Positions 1-11,049 of a stretch of 64,000 nucleotides of DNA are shown here, piece after piece. Positions within the stretch are counted from its first letter, which is position 1. Every line of letters begins with the position of its first letter. This DNA comes from Prostheceraeus crozeri (Eukaryota; Platyhelminthes; Polycladida; Euryleptidae). The stretch spans positions 186,001 through 250,000 of the forward strand of contig CAJQUW010012967.1 in the NCBI GenBank assembly GCA_907163375.1, given 5' to 3'. A program made the position numbers and the translations under genes. The notes beneath the pieces are model-generated. The model saw only the letters and a list, made by a program, of their open reading frames with translations, was not told the DNA's origin and did not search any database.

Positions 1-381
1 ACACATGACTTGAAGTTGCTCAGGACGTCAAAGAGGTGCCAAATCACGAAATCTGCACCAACCATTTCGAATCCTCTCCTTGATGCTTGCTCCTCCAGTA
101 TCAATCACAGTGCCCACGCATCGAAGACAACTTACTTTATTTTTCAATCTTGGACACATTTCCGCCTTCATATCATGGCGTTTGGTTGGTCTTCAGTTCC
201 CCTTTACACCAGCGATAATTATACATAATCATGTATGCAACTATTAAGTACATAAGTTCTGCTGTCGCTTGCGGTCCATCAACATTTTTTGTTAAACATT
301 GACCATTCAAACGATTCATTTTGCTAACGTTTTCGTTGATTTACTTCTGAATGTGCTTATTCTCATATCCATATTCAATAG
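1..381. other. Intron of vinculin, no gene seen
   Basis: AT-rich sequence ending in a splice acceptor (AG at 380-381) directly before the first vinculin exon. The short open frames here show no recognisable protein. Inferred to be the 3' end of an intron whose start lies before the window. Confidence 0.6.
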
Positions 382-643
382 GCTGACAAACTGCGGGAGC
401 TTGTCGACGCTGCATGCGACACCGGAGCATTAATCCGGGCTCAGGAGGAAGGAATATTGGGGGATACAGATCGCACTGAAGCAGCTATTCGCTCCTCATC
501 GGGCCCTGGAGTTGTTGAAGGAACCGCAGCAATTGCTCGACGTGCGAATCGTGTCGTCCAGGTTGCTGAATTTGAGGCGAATAATAGCGCCGATAGGCGA
601 TATGTTGACCAAGTCAGCAATGCGGTCACTCATCTGAAAGCAA
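382..643 (+). CDS. VCL: Vinculin exon (end of helical domain D4)
   Basis: Internal exon of vinculin, the cytoplasmic adaptor that links integrin and cadherin adhesions to F-actin. It reads ADKLRELVDAAC at the start and contains EGTAAIARRANRVVQVAEFE, which aligns with vertebrate ATSIARRANRILLVAKRE in the D4/linker-proximal helices. The acceptor AG is at 380-381 and the donor GTGAGT starts at 644. The exon is 262 nt, starts in phase 0 and ends after one base of a codon. That base joins the next exon to give Thr of the conserved TITPMV (vertebrate TISPMV). The open frame runs beyond the donor, so the splice signals rather than the frame set the limits. Identification rests on several conserved vinculin blocks across the window. 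Confidence 0.93.
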
Positions 644-878
644 GTGAGTTTGAAACGAAAGAAAAATGTTAAAATGTGTCATACTACTATTGGGTGAAAC
701 TTATACGATTGAGTAGTATATTAAATTCTTAAAACATGAGTAAGAAATCTATTTCTCATCCAATTTCACCGTCGTCAAACAAAAGGAATCTTACAATGAG
801 AGACCAGACCCTTCATAATTCATATTTTGCACCTAAAGGATGGATAATCTCCTAATATCATGCTTACCAAACTTTCAG

Positions 879-1166
879 CTATAACTCCAATGGTTCATGA
901 AGCCAAGTCTATGGTAACCAACATGAGTGACTCAACAGCAACACAGAGATGGCGTGGTGCGAATCGCGGACTGATAGAAGCTGTTGGAGACGTACGAAGT
1001 GCTATAGGACCGGAAGTGATGCCACAGCCGGTGATAATGCCTCCTATGCAAGCTCCGCGTAGACAAATTCCTGTTACAGTGAGCCAACCACAAGTGCAGC
1101 AACAAGCTCATTCACCAGTCTCCATCCCCGTTCAGGAGATGAATCGCATCAGTCTGCATTCAGAAG
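879..1166 (+). CDS. VCL: Vinculin exon (last D4 helix plus proline-rich linker)
   Basis: The exon begins after TTTCAG and reads ITPMVHEAKSMVTNMSD, matching vertebrate vinculin ISPMVMDAKAVAGNISD, then GLIEAVGDVRSAIGPE. It then runs into a Pro/Gln-rich stretch (PQPVIMPPMQAPRRQIPVTV and further), the flexible linker that in the family binds SH3 and EVH1 partners such as vinexin, CAP and VASP. The linker is not the vertebrate FPPPPP type, so partner binding is not assured. It is 288 nt, entered after one codon base and left after one codon base; the donor GTGAGA starts at 1167. Phase fits both the candidate cassette at 14674 and the strap exon at 32596. Confidence 0.93.
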
Positions 1167-4100
1167 GTGAGATCGAAGAGTTTGTTTAAATAATGCGCTT
1201 TTACATCAGAATCAACACATTTAAACTAAGGTTGGAAATGACTGGGTTTTTGGCCCTCTGGATCCTATGAAGTGATGAAAGTGAATGTAAAAAGTGTTCA
1301 TGAAAGCACATATCATGTCGTTATTTCTCTGCGCAGCAGATTTTAGAATGAGCGCAATTTTATCGTTGCAGACAAAACTTTTTCCAAACCAATTGCTATT
1401 ATTGCATGTAGTAGCCATTAACGCATTGCATCGAGCAGCTGTCATGGTGATTACGACAAATATAATCAAAATGGACCCCAGCACCGCCGCGAGAGAGGTC
1501 TTTTCGGCCCCTCTCATGCCACATTCACTTGAGATAAGAGTCCTCTTGAGAATAAGTTCAATTCATAGATATACAGAAGTCTCAAGTGACCAACTTTGAT
1601 ATTTAAATTGCTATCGCGTACACACTTAAAAGTCGCATCACACTCGGCTCGCACATGTGTGATGAGTTTGCGTGGAGATGCAGGTGTGGACTACTAAATC
1701 TGAATGCCGTCGGTGCAATTTTGAATGAAATTGCAACATTTTGGTCTTTTTATTAGCAATCGAGCTTTCACTTGTGTGTTGAATAAATTCCACACCAGTT
1801 GAAATGTAGTTTTGCGTTCTGTACAGTGTTGAAAGCTCATATCTGAAGGTCAGGAGTATTAGATGTGCCAGTTATTTTTTGTAATTTGCGTGTATCCCAT
1901 TCTATTGTCTGCTGGGAAGAGCAATAATGATATGACACAAACTTTCATCAGCTTGTCCTTTGTACCACATGTCCGGCCGTGTTGAGGGGGAACTTGTTTA
2001 GCTGCATAGTTGACTTGTAGTCGAATCCTGGTCAGAGAAGTTACGGTGGATCGTCAAGGATGGGGCCCGCACGAGGTGCGATCCGTCTCCCCTTACTGGA
2101 GAGAAAAGCTCACCCCTCAACATCTGTCTCGCAAGAGGCCTGGGGAGCCGCTGGGTTTTTGGTGGGCCGGCCGCCTGTTCCCGCATGGTGGTTGGCGCTA
2201 TAACTCACCCTCCTGGCGGGAGAAAGGGATGTTGACGTCCAATTTGACTTAATCTGTTTCGTAGCTTCATGTATGTTAGCGATCGCAAAACCAGCAACGA
2301 TTGTTCGTAAGCAAGTGCTATCACATTTTCAAGTAATTTCTATACATTTTTTATGCAAGGATCTTGTAGCAATTTCTATACAGCATGTATGGAATGACCC
2401 AAGAAGTTTGATCACGAATTCAATTCAAAGGGAAAGATAGGGAGGCTGTAAGCATCTCTAAAACTACAACGTTTTGAACCTGACGTTTTTTGGCGATTAC
2501 TTCAGCAAAACGTCATAGTGCAAAGGCATTGAGATGTCGTGAGGAAAATGTTCATTTTTGACAGATGCAAATTTAATGAACGCTCATTTGACGAAGAAAT
2601 TAAAAAAATGTGATGAGCGAGTTTGTGATGAAATTGATTAGTAAGAAAATGGCTTCATGCAACATTAAAAAGTCACATATGCAAGTTCAGCCCTGAAAAT
2701 TACAAGCGATTTTTAGAGATAGTTCTGGAGAAATGATTATTTTCCACCTTACAATAACTTGGAAAGATGAAAAACGATGGTAATTAGCAACAACTGCAAT
2801 TATAGGCTGTACTCGTAATCGAGAAACGCACTCCCTTGAATTTCTGCAAATCCGTTAGTTAAAATAGTAAAGGAAAAACTAGCTTTTACTCGACGTTTCG
2901 GGTCCAGACACTTCTTCATAGAGTTTAAACTAATAACTTAATCAAAACATAATCATGATCCTCTCGTTTGCTGCCATCACTTAACAACTGAAATATTTTC
3001 TAATTATCAGAACTTTGAAATATCCAGCAATATTGAAAAGAAATACGAACAAGCCATCACTCACTGGCTTTGCAAATGCGAGCATTTTGTATCCTGAGCA
3101 TTATTTAAGAATACTTCATTTTTTCACAATATTTCAACTTTTGACTATAGTCTGTATAGCATATATCAGAGGTGTCCCTAAGTAGAAGATGAATTGTAGA
3201 AGTAGCAAAGTGAAAAATGTGATAATGATGAAAAGCAGCAGAACAACAGCACTAAAGAGTACTGAAAACTAAAGAGAGTTCATAGAAATATAGGAAAATG
3301 TGCTTATCTCACAAGTGAAAGAGGAAGGTTCAACACACAAAAAAATACTGGAAAGGATTATTATATCAAGTCAAGATAAAATGATAGAAAAATATTGAAG
3401 TCAACAGTCTTCAAATTATCAACTTTCCGAAAAATAAGATGCATGTTCATTGACATAACAAGCTTCGTAGTTTTAATACATAATATTGATGAAACGATTT
3501 AGTGATTTGATTAATAAATCAATACTGAAGATTCAACTCTGGAAATGAATTAATGTGGCTAATTTTTCTTCTCGCGTATCGGCATTTATCAACTGCCGGC
3601 TAAAAGATGTTTTATCTTCATGAGTAGTCATAATATATAAAGTCATTGATATAATCAGTGCATGCACACTATAAGGTGCTTGCGATTTTCTTGACACTTG
3701 AAACTGATATAGCTCCGTCGTGTTAGCTCATGGACGGTGATGATTTTGGGCGCATAGGTTTAGATTCTATCATTTTTATTAGTATGTTGGAACATAATGC
3801 ACCATTGCTTGTATCTTAATACATGGCTTACTAATGTATTGACTGTTAAATAAAAAGAATTTAATTTTGAAATAATATTTTAAATATTAAATCATCACTT
3901 AGTAATGAGGATTATTCAAGACATGAAATTAAAAGGATAGTTTAGATATCATCATAAAGAATGTGATACAAATAAGCATATATATGACGCATGTTCTGTA
4001 TCTGATGATCATCACAATCAACCTCTTCTTTACATTTAAAGATAAACTCTAATTTTTAGAACAAAGTTTCTTTCAAAGTAGATATCACATGGAATAAAGC

Positions 4101-4955
4101 TTTGCATCGACACAGCTCTCTATTTCAAGTTGCAGCCATGCCCGGGTAAATTTGAGATTTGCAATTAGCAAGTTAGTTAAATTTCGACGGTCAATCTGAT
4201 ATTGGATGAAATGGTAGCTATTCAGGTTTCTCAATTTTTCAGCTGAGGATACAACTCAATATCTAATTATCCCATTTACATATAAAATGTGATGCACTGA
4301 ATGATCAAACCTCAAAATATTTTCTGAGGATTTTAGTCTTTTTCAAAAATAAGTGTGAACCACTTAAGCATCCAATTATCCCTCAATCAAAGTTTTCAGA
4401 ATCGATCAAAGTGCACAGCATTTTTGAAGATTATTTCATAATTCCAATTCGGTTGAATGATGAACTTCGATTCAATGATGCATATGTCGAGAGACTGATG
4501 ATGTTAGAATTTCTGACCTTACATTTTAGCTACACTGACGCAGATGAAAGGAGACTTCAGTTACGTCATTAAAGCTAATGAGATTCGTCATGTGCTCGAG
4601 TTTGTCCGCATGATACCGCAGTTCTTCCTCTAAGGATTACAAAGCATTTCTAAGATAGACGCCCCACCCACAGCATGTCTCTATGGCATGGGTGGAGCAT
4701 GGGTGTATAAAATAGATGCGATTTGTTAAAACTAATTGCGATTCAATTGCTCTCAAGTATAGTTGAAGGAAGTATGGGAGTTTATTTCCGTAGCAGGAAA
4801 ATAAAAATTATGGCTCGTGTTGTGTTACAAACTTGAATTGCATGAACTATTATGTAAATGTCATCCCACTCATTTTAGGAAAAATGTCACAGTCTACGAG
4901 TTTCAATGCATGTTCTTCGACAGTTATCTCCATGAAATCGGTAGCATTAAACTTA
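1167..4955. other. Vinculin intron, mostly unassigned
   Basis: Start of a long intron (31.4 kb if the candidate exon at 14674 is skipped). No convincing gene. A GC-rich island lies at about 1990-2250 in otherwise AT-rich DNA, with a tRNA B-box-like GTCGAATCCTGG near 2022 and a long open frame on each strand that I do not recognise. A tRNA-like A/B-box pair is weakly visible at 3712-3765. About 45 bp near 4235-4285 resembles 35465-35510, suggesting an old dispersed repeat. Confidence 0.5.
2890..2919 (-). repeat. Penelope-like terminal motif (candidate)
   Basis: Read on the minus strand, GAAGAAGTGTCTGGACCCGA followed by AACGTCG is the kind of segment found near the ends of Penelope-like elements and related repeats. 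Similar blocks occur at 35611-35645, 57229-57260 and 62147-62180. No coding sequence of such an element is attached here. Confidence 0.35.
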
Positions 4956-4957
4956 TA

Positions 4958-5970
4958 TACTCATTGACATAATTAATGAAACAAACTATCATTGGCTTGA
5001 ATTGAAGTTTGTTTCATTTTTTTCTCAGGTATGATGCAATATCTCGCTTTCTATGTATTACCATTCAACACATTAGAGAATGGAGAAAGATCTATGGTGG
5101 TCAAATTTCAAATTTTGATATCGATACAACTGTCACAATTGCTTTTACAAATTGAACATAAACGTGAACTGAAATCCAGCTTTTGTAAAACAAAATGGCA
5201 CACGATCAGTTTACCAGAGTCATGGTTATTGGAATGATTCGTTGTGGTAGAAGTTGTGCGAGTGTTGCTGAAGAGCTGCAACTATCGAGATTCGTTGTTT
5301 GGAGGTGGTGGTGTCGATGGAAAGCAGAAGGAGATGTTAAAAAGAAGAAGGGATCTGGTCGACCAAGAAAGTCTGCAGGAAGGACAGACGCACGTCTAGT
5401 TTTAACTGCAAAGAGGAATAGATTTGTGTCAGTCCCAAAGCTAGTCGTACACTGGAAGAGTGCCTCAAATATAGACTGCAGCGTTCGAACGGCTTACCGA
5501 AAATTGCGAGAAGCTGGAATTCAATCGCGACGACCAGCTGTCCTAATTCCATTGAGTTTTGAGCACCGCAGATGACGAGTTGCCTGGTGTGATGCCCATC
5601 CCTCATGGAATGACCATCACTGGCAGAAAGTCTTGTGGACCGATGAATCGAGATTCACTCTGGATTTCAATGACGGTCGTGTCAGAGTGCATCGTCTTCC
5701 AGGTGAACGCTTCGCCCCATGCTGTATTAAAGAACACGACAGATATGTTGGTGGAAGTGTTATGCTGTGGGGTGGCATTTGGCATGGCGGACAAACGACA
5801 GCAGTCATCATCAAGGGCACGTTGACTGGAGAGAGGTATCTCAATGAAATTGTGCTTCCTGTTGTTGCCCCAGTGGTCAGGGTGGAGGATCTCGTCTTCC
5901 AAGACGACAACGCAAGACCACATCGCTCCTCGGCTGTCATTGCCACTGTTAGGAGATTGAACATTCAATT
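4958..5970 (+). mobile_element. Tc1/mariner element, 3'-truncated copy
   Basis: The left end TACTCATTGACATAATTAAT follows a TA dinucleotide and closely matches the left end of the intact element at 21556. The transposase remnant then runs 5195-5983. Similarity to the intact copy stops at about 5970 and no right inverted end was found, so the 3' third, including the Glu of the DDE triad, is missing. A dead relative of the 21556 element. Confidence 0.8.
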
Positions 5971-5983
5971 CCATTTTGATTGA
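5195..5983 (+). pseudogene. Tc1-like transposase, broken
   Basis: The first frame (5195-5575) reads MAHDQFTRVMVIGMIRCGRS with the HTH pair and GRPRK linker typical of Tc1 transposases, ending at a stop just after FEHRR. A second frame (5633-5983) carries WTDESRFTLDFNDG (first catalytic Asp) and FQDDNARPHRS (second Asp). The frame between them is disrupted, and the third acidic residue lies in the lost 3' end. It is clearly the same family as the intact protein at 21787-22800. Not functional. Confidence 0.85.
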
Positions 5984-5989
5984 ACACGA

Positions 5990-6598
5990 TTTCATGACGT
6001 TCAGATTTTATGGCATAGTTCTCCATGCACCGATGTGTGCCCAATCACGCTGCTGTGTACATACGGCGACTGGCGTGCAGACAAGGGAATGTTCAAAAGT
6101 TAAAGATTTCAGAAGTACCTTTGACGTCCATTTCTTGCGGCTGATGGTAAACATTTTCACTGTGAGTTAAATATGACTTTATTGATGATCCAGGCTCCTG
6201 GTGGATTCGCTGATTTTCGCAGCAGCTTTCGAATGCTGCTGCGTTCAGTCCTACCTTCTAACTATTTATTTTTCTACCTATCCGCATCAATAACATGCAG
6301 TACACATATTCTCATACCGACAATATATGCGTTGCCATATGTGTGAGTATACCATCTGTATTCTTGTCACGATTCAGTTCGTCTTGTAAGAAGAATATTT
6401 TCTGTAGATTGACAAAATATTTTGTAAAAGTTGCAGCGAGCAATTGTTGCTGATTTTTGTGATTATTAGCATTCTAGCACAAATTAGGTCCAATTGGACG
6501 GTAGCACTGTTTCTTCCGGATCGTAACTCGTTCGACCAGGATTCAGGCACAAGTCAGCTGGAAGGTTAAACAGGTGCTCTATCCTCACGGCGTATGAT
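5990..6598. other. Intron sequence, nothing recognised
   Basis: AT-rich sequence after the truncated Tc1 copy. No element boundary, RNA gene or credible coding frame was seen. Confidence 0.4.
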
Positions 6599-6785
6599 GC
6601 TTTAACGTCACTACTCTCCCACTGTTGGCTGGGACGTTGCTGACATAATCAGACTTTGGATGGAGATTTGTGATACATGCAGCCGCATGCCCTTCCTGTC
6701 GACTTTCAAGGACACTGTCGGGACTCGACCTCCAGACCAGACGATCGGAGGGCCAAGCACTTAACCATTGTACCACGGAGACCAA
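6599..6785 (-). mobile_element. tRNA-derived SINE, copy 1
   Basis: Read on the minus strand it begins GGTCTCCGTGGTACAATGGT, with a tRNA-like A box, then a B box around GGAGGTCGAGTCC. The body has the family landmarks GTCGACAGGAAGGGCATGCG and the end GTAGTGACGTTAAAGC. Six copies of this family lie in the window; this is one of two in reverse. Confidence 0.8.
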
Positions 6786-7634
6786 CTTCATTTTCCGTCA
6801 TGTAGCATTTGATTAACTATTTGTGAATAACCCTTTGTTTTAATTGTTCTTGTGCGTGACTTACTTCTACTCTCAAAAACTGCGAATAGCGGGCTATTTT
6901 CGTCGCTTTACGCAGTTTTTCTTAACTTTATTCCTTTATCTGAATTCTTGCAGATAAACAGTGTGTATTATTTCGCTGCATGAAAGCGGACACGTTCACC
7001 TTCCTTGGTTAAATCAACATCGAAATATGCGACCTCACTGGGGCATTAATAAGATCTATTGGAAGATCTTCATCGGATATGTTGCAGATTTCTTTCCAAA
7101 TATTAAATGAATCTGAAATTAAATGAGAAATTTGAATTAAAGAAATTGTAGTCAGACACAGAATACCTTGAGGCGAATCAGCGAGTCTGTTATTCAAGCT
7201 GCGTAGTTGCTTGAGATCAGAATTATCATTTCGTTAACAGATAACGTGCAATTATTGAAGCGATTTCCATGTCTCCATACAATACTGAATAGCGATTATC
7301 CGTATGCTGAGAGAACGTAAAACATTCTCCAGCAAATTAATGAGAGAATTATAAAACACGAAAGATTTGCCCCAAGGCTATGCCGATTTTCAGATTTTGG
7401 TTGTATAGTCAATTATTGATTTAAATTTGTTGAATAAAAACAAGCATCGTTTCACTGTTTTTTCGAACAGATTTATTTCATCAAACATCGGGCTTCACGG
7501 TCTGAATTTTCTAGAAAATCTTCTATTGTATTTTAATCGAGGCATGATGTTTTCTGATGAATATTGTAAAACAGATTTTTATACATTGAATTCTGTACCC
7601 ATAGAAAAGTATATATATATATATATCCTTCTAT
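6786..7634. other. Intron sequence, nothing recognised
   Basis: AT-rich DNA between the SINE and the repeat cluster. A short (TA)n run lies at about 7609-7626. The short open frames show no family features. Confidence 0.4.
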
Positions 7635-7719
7635 ACAATCCTTCTTGTTTTTAATCAATTAACCTTTCCTCACACTGCAATGACAGCACAGTGACTGGTG
7701 GTCCCCTGACATTTTCCTT
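7635..7719 (+). repeat. 85-bp direct repeat, copy 1
   Basis: This stretch, starting ACAATCCTTCTTGTTTTTAA and ending GACATTTTCCTT, recurs at 8662-8746 with no difference visible by eye. Copy 1 is in host intron just left of a (TA)n run and R1; copy 2 lies inside the fold-back element. The exact identity is unexpected next to much more diverged surrounding repeats. Confidence 0.85.
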
Positions 7720-7725
7720 TATATC

Positions 7726-7728
<3 letters not shown>

Positions 7729-7756
<28 letters not shown>
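7729..7756. repeat. (TA)n microsatellite
   Basis: Near-pure TA run abutting the left end of R1, which targets TA. The run may have been the insertion site. Confidence 0.85.
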
Positions 7757-8200
7757 GGTAGAGTGTCGACTCAAGGACGGAGGGCGGAATATTTTGCGTC
7801 CTGCGGTGCAAATAAATATTTGATCAATTTGTAAAAAGCTAAATTTTTGCAAAATATTTCTGTGTTTATATACTAGCTATTTGGCGCCTCTATGAAACTT
7901 ATCAGATATTAAGAGGAATGAGCATTTACTAGCAGGTATCTTAATTAAGCGGAAATTGAGCTGATTATCAAGAAAACGTCGTGAACCACATTATAATGCA
8001 TTAAAATTTCAGGTCTTATTCATATTTTCGTCGGCTTATTTTTATGATTCACCAAATTTGTGTTTCATTTCTTGAATCTGAATAATATTGCGAACCCATT
8101 TACATCTTTAAAGTTAATTATCATCATTGTCATAGAGATCATTGTCTTTGATTATGTTAAGCTGCTCTTTCAGTGGCAAGATCATTTAAGGAAATACTCC

Positions 8201-8572
8201 ACCTTTTCAACATTAAATTGAGAATAGTGAAGATTGAATTGAGAACAGCCAAAATTGAAATGGGAATAGTCAACATTGAAATGAGAATAGTCAATATCAA
8301 AATGAGAATAGTCAAAATTAAAACGAGAATTTATTTCTAATGATTTTTTCCCTACTTTTGACAGTTTATCCTTACTAAAATCATACACCTGACAGGCCAA
8401 GACGGTAGGGCAGTATGTCTGGATGTTGATAATGACTTTAGTTCATAGTTTTTATCATAAGTGCGTTTATGAAACTCACTATCTTAATTTCAAAGCATGA
8501 TGTACATGTACCAAAGTATACCGACACAAGGTGTTTATGCGTTTACTTTACGTACAATGCTTCGGTTTTTCA
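8201..8572 (-). repeat. Left inverted arm with about six 21-bp units
   Basis: Starts ACCTTTTCAACATTAAATTG and contains about six degenerate units of the form GAATAGTCAATATCAAAATG. It then continues as unique arm sequence to about ATGCTTCGG at 8570. It pairs with 11957-12476 on the other strand. Confidence 0.85.
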
Positions 8573-8661
8573 ACGATAGTTTCTCTACTAAATGATCTAA
8601 ATGAAAATTAAGCCTATTTGCAATCGAGGGTATTTACAACGTTCATCAGATTCATGAAAGA

Positions 8662-8746
8662 ACAATCCTTCTTGTTTTTAATCAATTAACCTTTCCTCAC
8701 ACTGCAATGACAGCACAGTGACTGGTGGTCCCCTGACATTTTCCTT
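8662..8746 (+). repeat. 85-bp direct repeat, copy 2
   Basis: Same 85 bp as 7635-7719, placed inside the fold-back element between its left arm and the guest transposon. Confidence 0.85.
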
Positions 8747-8830
8747 CAAGATTATACAAAAAGGATTGGTGATAAGATAATTCTTTTCGTTAGAATTCTG
8801 TCTGATGCGCATTTTAAGCATAGATATCTA

Positions 8831-8962
8831 CACCATTTTGCCACCAAATTGGCAAAAGTGCGCCACCAAATTGGCACAATGAGAACACCAAATTGGCAAA
8901 ACGGGAATACCAAATTGGCACAGTGGGAACACCAAATTGCCAAATTGGGAACATCAAATTGA
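8831..8962 (+). repeat. Left end with six 22-bp iterons
   Basis: Starts CACCATTTTGCCACCAAATT. Units ACCAAATTGGCA recur exactly every 22 bp five to six times, with variable spacers such as CAATGAGAAC and AAACGGGAAT. The core CCAAATTGG is nearly palindromic, a plausible transposase-binding iteron. Confidence 0.85.
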
Positions 8963-9301
8963 CACATTTTTTACAAAACAAGTTGCTAAGTTATAAACAT
9001 AATAAAGCAATGTATGATCTTGAATGGAACATGGAATTGCATCCATTCGTTCCATGATTTTGATATTTCATTTGACAGATGAATGGAAACGAATATTTTC
9101 GTCACTCTTCTTTCAGGTGCTATGTAAATCGCACACCGGTTGATTGTATGTCAAATATATTAATGGCGACACAGTCAAGAAGATATCTATGATTCCCATG
9201 GTTTGAATAAGTAGGTGAGACAGTGATTCCATAGCAACGAGTATGACAAATTCTCACTCGATAAATTGCTTCGTCATTTACAACCAGCATCATAAGATGA
9301 G

Positions 9302-10352
9302 ATGGCACCGAGAAGAAATACATACAAGAAAACCTCCGAACAGCACAAACAATTGATTTTAGACGAAGAAGAAGCTGGAGGAGATCCCACTGGCCTTGCT
9401 CAACAGTTGGGTATTAACAAGAGGACGGCTTATAACATCCTCAAACGTCAGACAGCAACAATGAAACCGAGAGGTGGTAAAAGATTAAGTTGCACGAAAG
9501 TAAATCAAGACATCAAGCATCGCTTACTGCGCTACTTGGAGGATCATAATGATGCGACCTTAAAGGAATTGGCGAGTTCCGTAAACAATGTTATTTCAAC
9601 AAGGACTATAGCAAAAGTATTGGATGGCGAAGCTATAACAACTAAAATGATTCGACCTCGAACCAATCGGCAAGAATACGCCTGAAAATATTGAAAAGCG
9701 GAAGGAGTTCGCTGAATACTATTTGGAAGATCATGGCTATCGTGTTCACGTGGATGAATCGAATTTCAATTTATTCACGAGGAGAAACATTGGTCGATCA
9801 CGTAGAGGTCAAAGGGCCTATCTTAGGTTACACAACTCACGAGGGAAAAATGTCAATATTCTCCTCGCTGTGGATGATACCCAAGTAGTTCACTGGAAAA
9901 GCGTTGTTGGAAGTTGTAAGGAAGCATTTGTTGATTTCTTCACCGAGTTGAGTACGAAACTTGGAGAACAAAATGTAACTATTTACTTGGACAATGCACC
10001 CTCTCACAGAAAAGTTTCAAACTTTATCAGTGTTCGGCAAAATCATATCATCAAGCGTTTTGATGCAGCTTACAGTCCTGAAATCAATCCCGTGGAGGGT
10101 TGCTTCAATGTGATCAAATCATTTATTAAATCACAAGTGCGAGGTTCTGATCCTCAAAACGACTTCGCAGCTGCTTCATCAGAAGGAAAAACTCTGGTGA
10201 GATATAGAGAGGAGAAGCTGGTGAGCTTGGTTGAGCCTGCAATTAATAATATCACACGGGAACATTTAAGAAATTTCTATCGACATGTGGATCAATGGAT
10301 TTTGAAAGCAACAAAGTCCATTTCATTTACTGGTCAGCCGTGGTTCTTGTGA
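9302..10352 (+). pseudogene. IS630/Tc1-type transposase, one frameshift
   Basis: The start MAPRRNTYKKTSEQHKQLIL at 9302 leads into an HTH (LAQQLGINKRTAYNILKRQ) and a second helical domain (TLKELASSVNNVISTRTIAK). The reading frame breaks at about 9670. The second frame, open from about 9669, gives ENIEKRKEFAEYYLEDHGYR and then the catalytic core. First Asp is in HVDESNF, second in YLDNAPSHR, and Glu in SPEINPVEGCF with 34 residues between the second Asp and Glu. The C-terminus is GQPWFL before TGA. Restoring the one frameshift would leave about 350 aa, the usual size. The family is IS630/Tc1/mariner but distinct from the Tc1 copy at 21787. Confidence 0.85.
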
Positions 10353-10909
10353 GAACTCCTCGTGTATGACGGTGCTAATTTCTACTTTTAATCGTTTGTT
10401 TAAGTCTTTCGTTCGAAAGTTATGAAGTTTTAATTTCTGAGTTTGAAAATATTCAATTACAAGCAATCAGTTCGTTTTTTATTCTGACCTTCATAATTAT
10501 GGTGGGTTATGCGATAAATCATGTGAATTCGAACAATCAAGTCTGTGTAAAATAATTTGTTATTTCAATTCCTAATGATCCCGCAAGACTTGATAGAAAG
10601 CCTCAAGCTAATTTGACTAATGTAGATTCATTAGTACCTGACTTTTTATTGTCTTATACCTGATGATGATGATTACACATATTCGAGGTTTGAATGATCT
10701 AAAGCATGCTACATAAATTGCTGCTAAAAACATGAATCAATGTCTGCACATGTAAATGAAAAATAAAAATGAGGTGAAAATAAGAATGGGTGAGTGACAA
10801 ACGATGTCTTGCTGTTCAATTTATGATAAGGTACAATAAACTATTACATGAAATATGAATATTTTATGTATATAATTTCATTGTAAAATGAAAACAAGTT
10901 ATGCCATTT

Positions 10910-11035
10910 TGGAAGCGCACTTTTGCCAATTTGGTGTTCCCACTGCGCCAATTTGGTATTCCCGTTTTGCCAATTTGGTGTTCTCATTGTGCCAATTTGG
11001 TGGCGCACTTTTGTCAATTTGGTGGTAAAATGGCA
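10910..11035 (-). repeat. Right end with five 22-bp iterons
   Basis: Inverted counterpart of 8831-8962, units of CCAATTTGGTGTTCCCACTG type. Curiously the block itself begins TATGCCATTTT and ends AAAATGGCATA, so it is bounded by its own small inverted repeat and could also be read as a MITE-like unit. Confidence 0.8.
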
Positions 11036-11049
11036 TATATAAGAATGAC

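Larger units (their letters stand above)
8831..11035 (+). mobile_element. IS630/Tc1-type element with 22-bp iterated ends
   Basis: Guest element flanked by TA on both sides, about 2.2 kb. Inverted ends of roughly 125 bp are built from 22-bp units centred on ACCAAATTGGCA. A DD34E transposase gene lies between them on the + strand. Outside the ends, sequence of the fold-back host element resumes. The gene is interrupted once, so the copy is probably dead but not old: the left and right ends still match closely. Confidence 0.82.

Noticed and set aside
1221-1599. Overlapping 98- and 101-codon frames on opposite strands
   Set aside because: No recognisable family and no splice support; probably chance in intron.
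8752-8967. Minus-strand frame rich in Cys/Phe/Asn in the 22-bp iteron array
   Set aside because: Product of the 22-bp repeats, not a protein gene.
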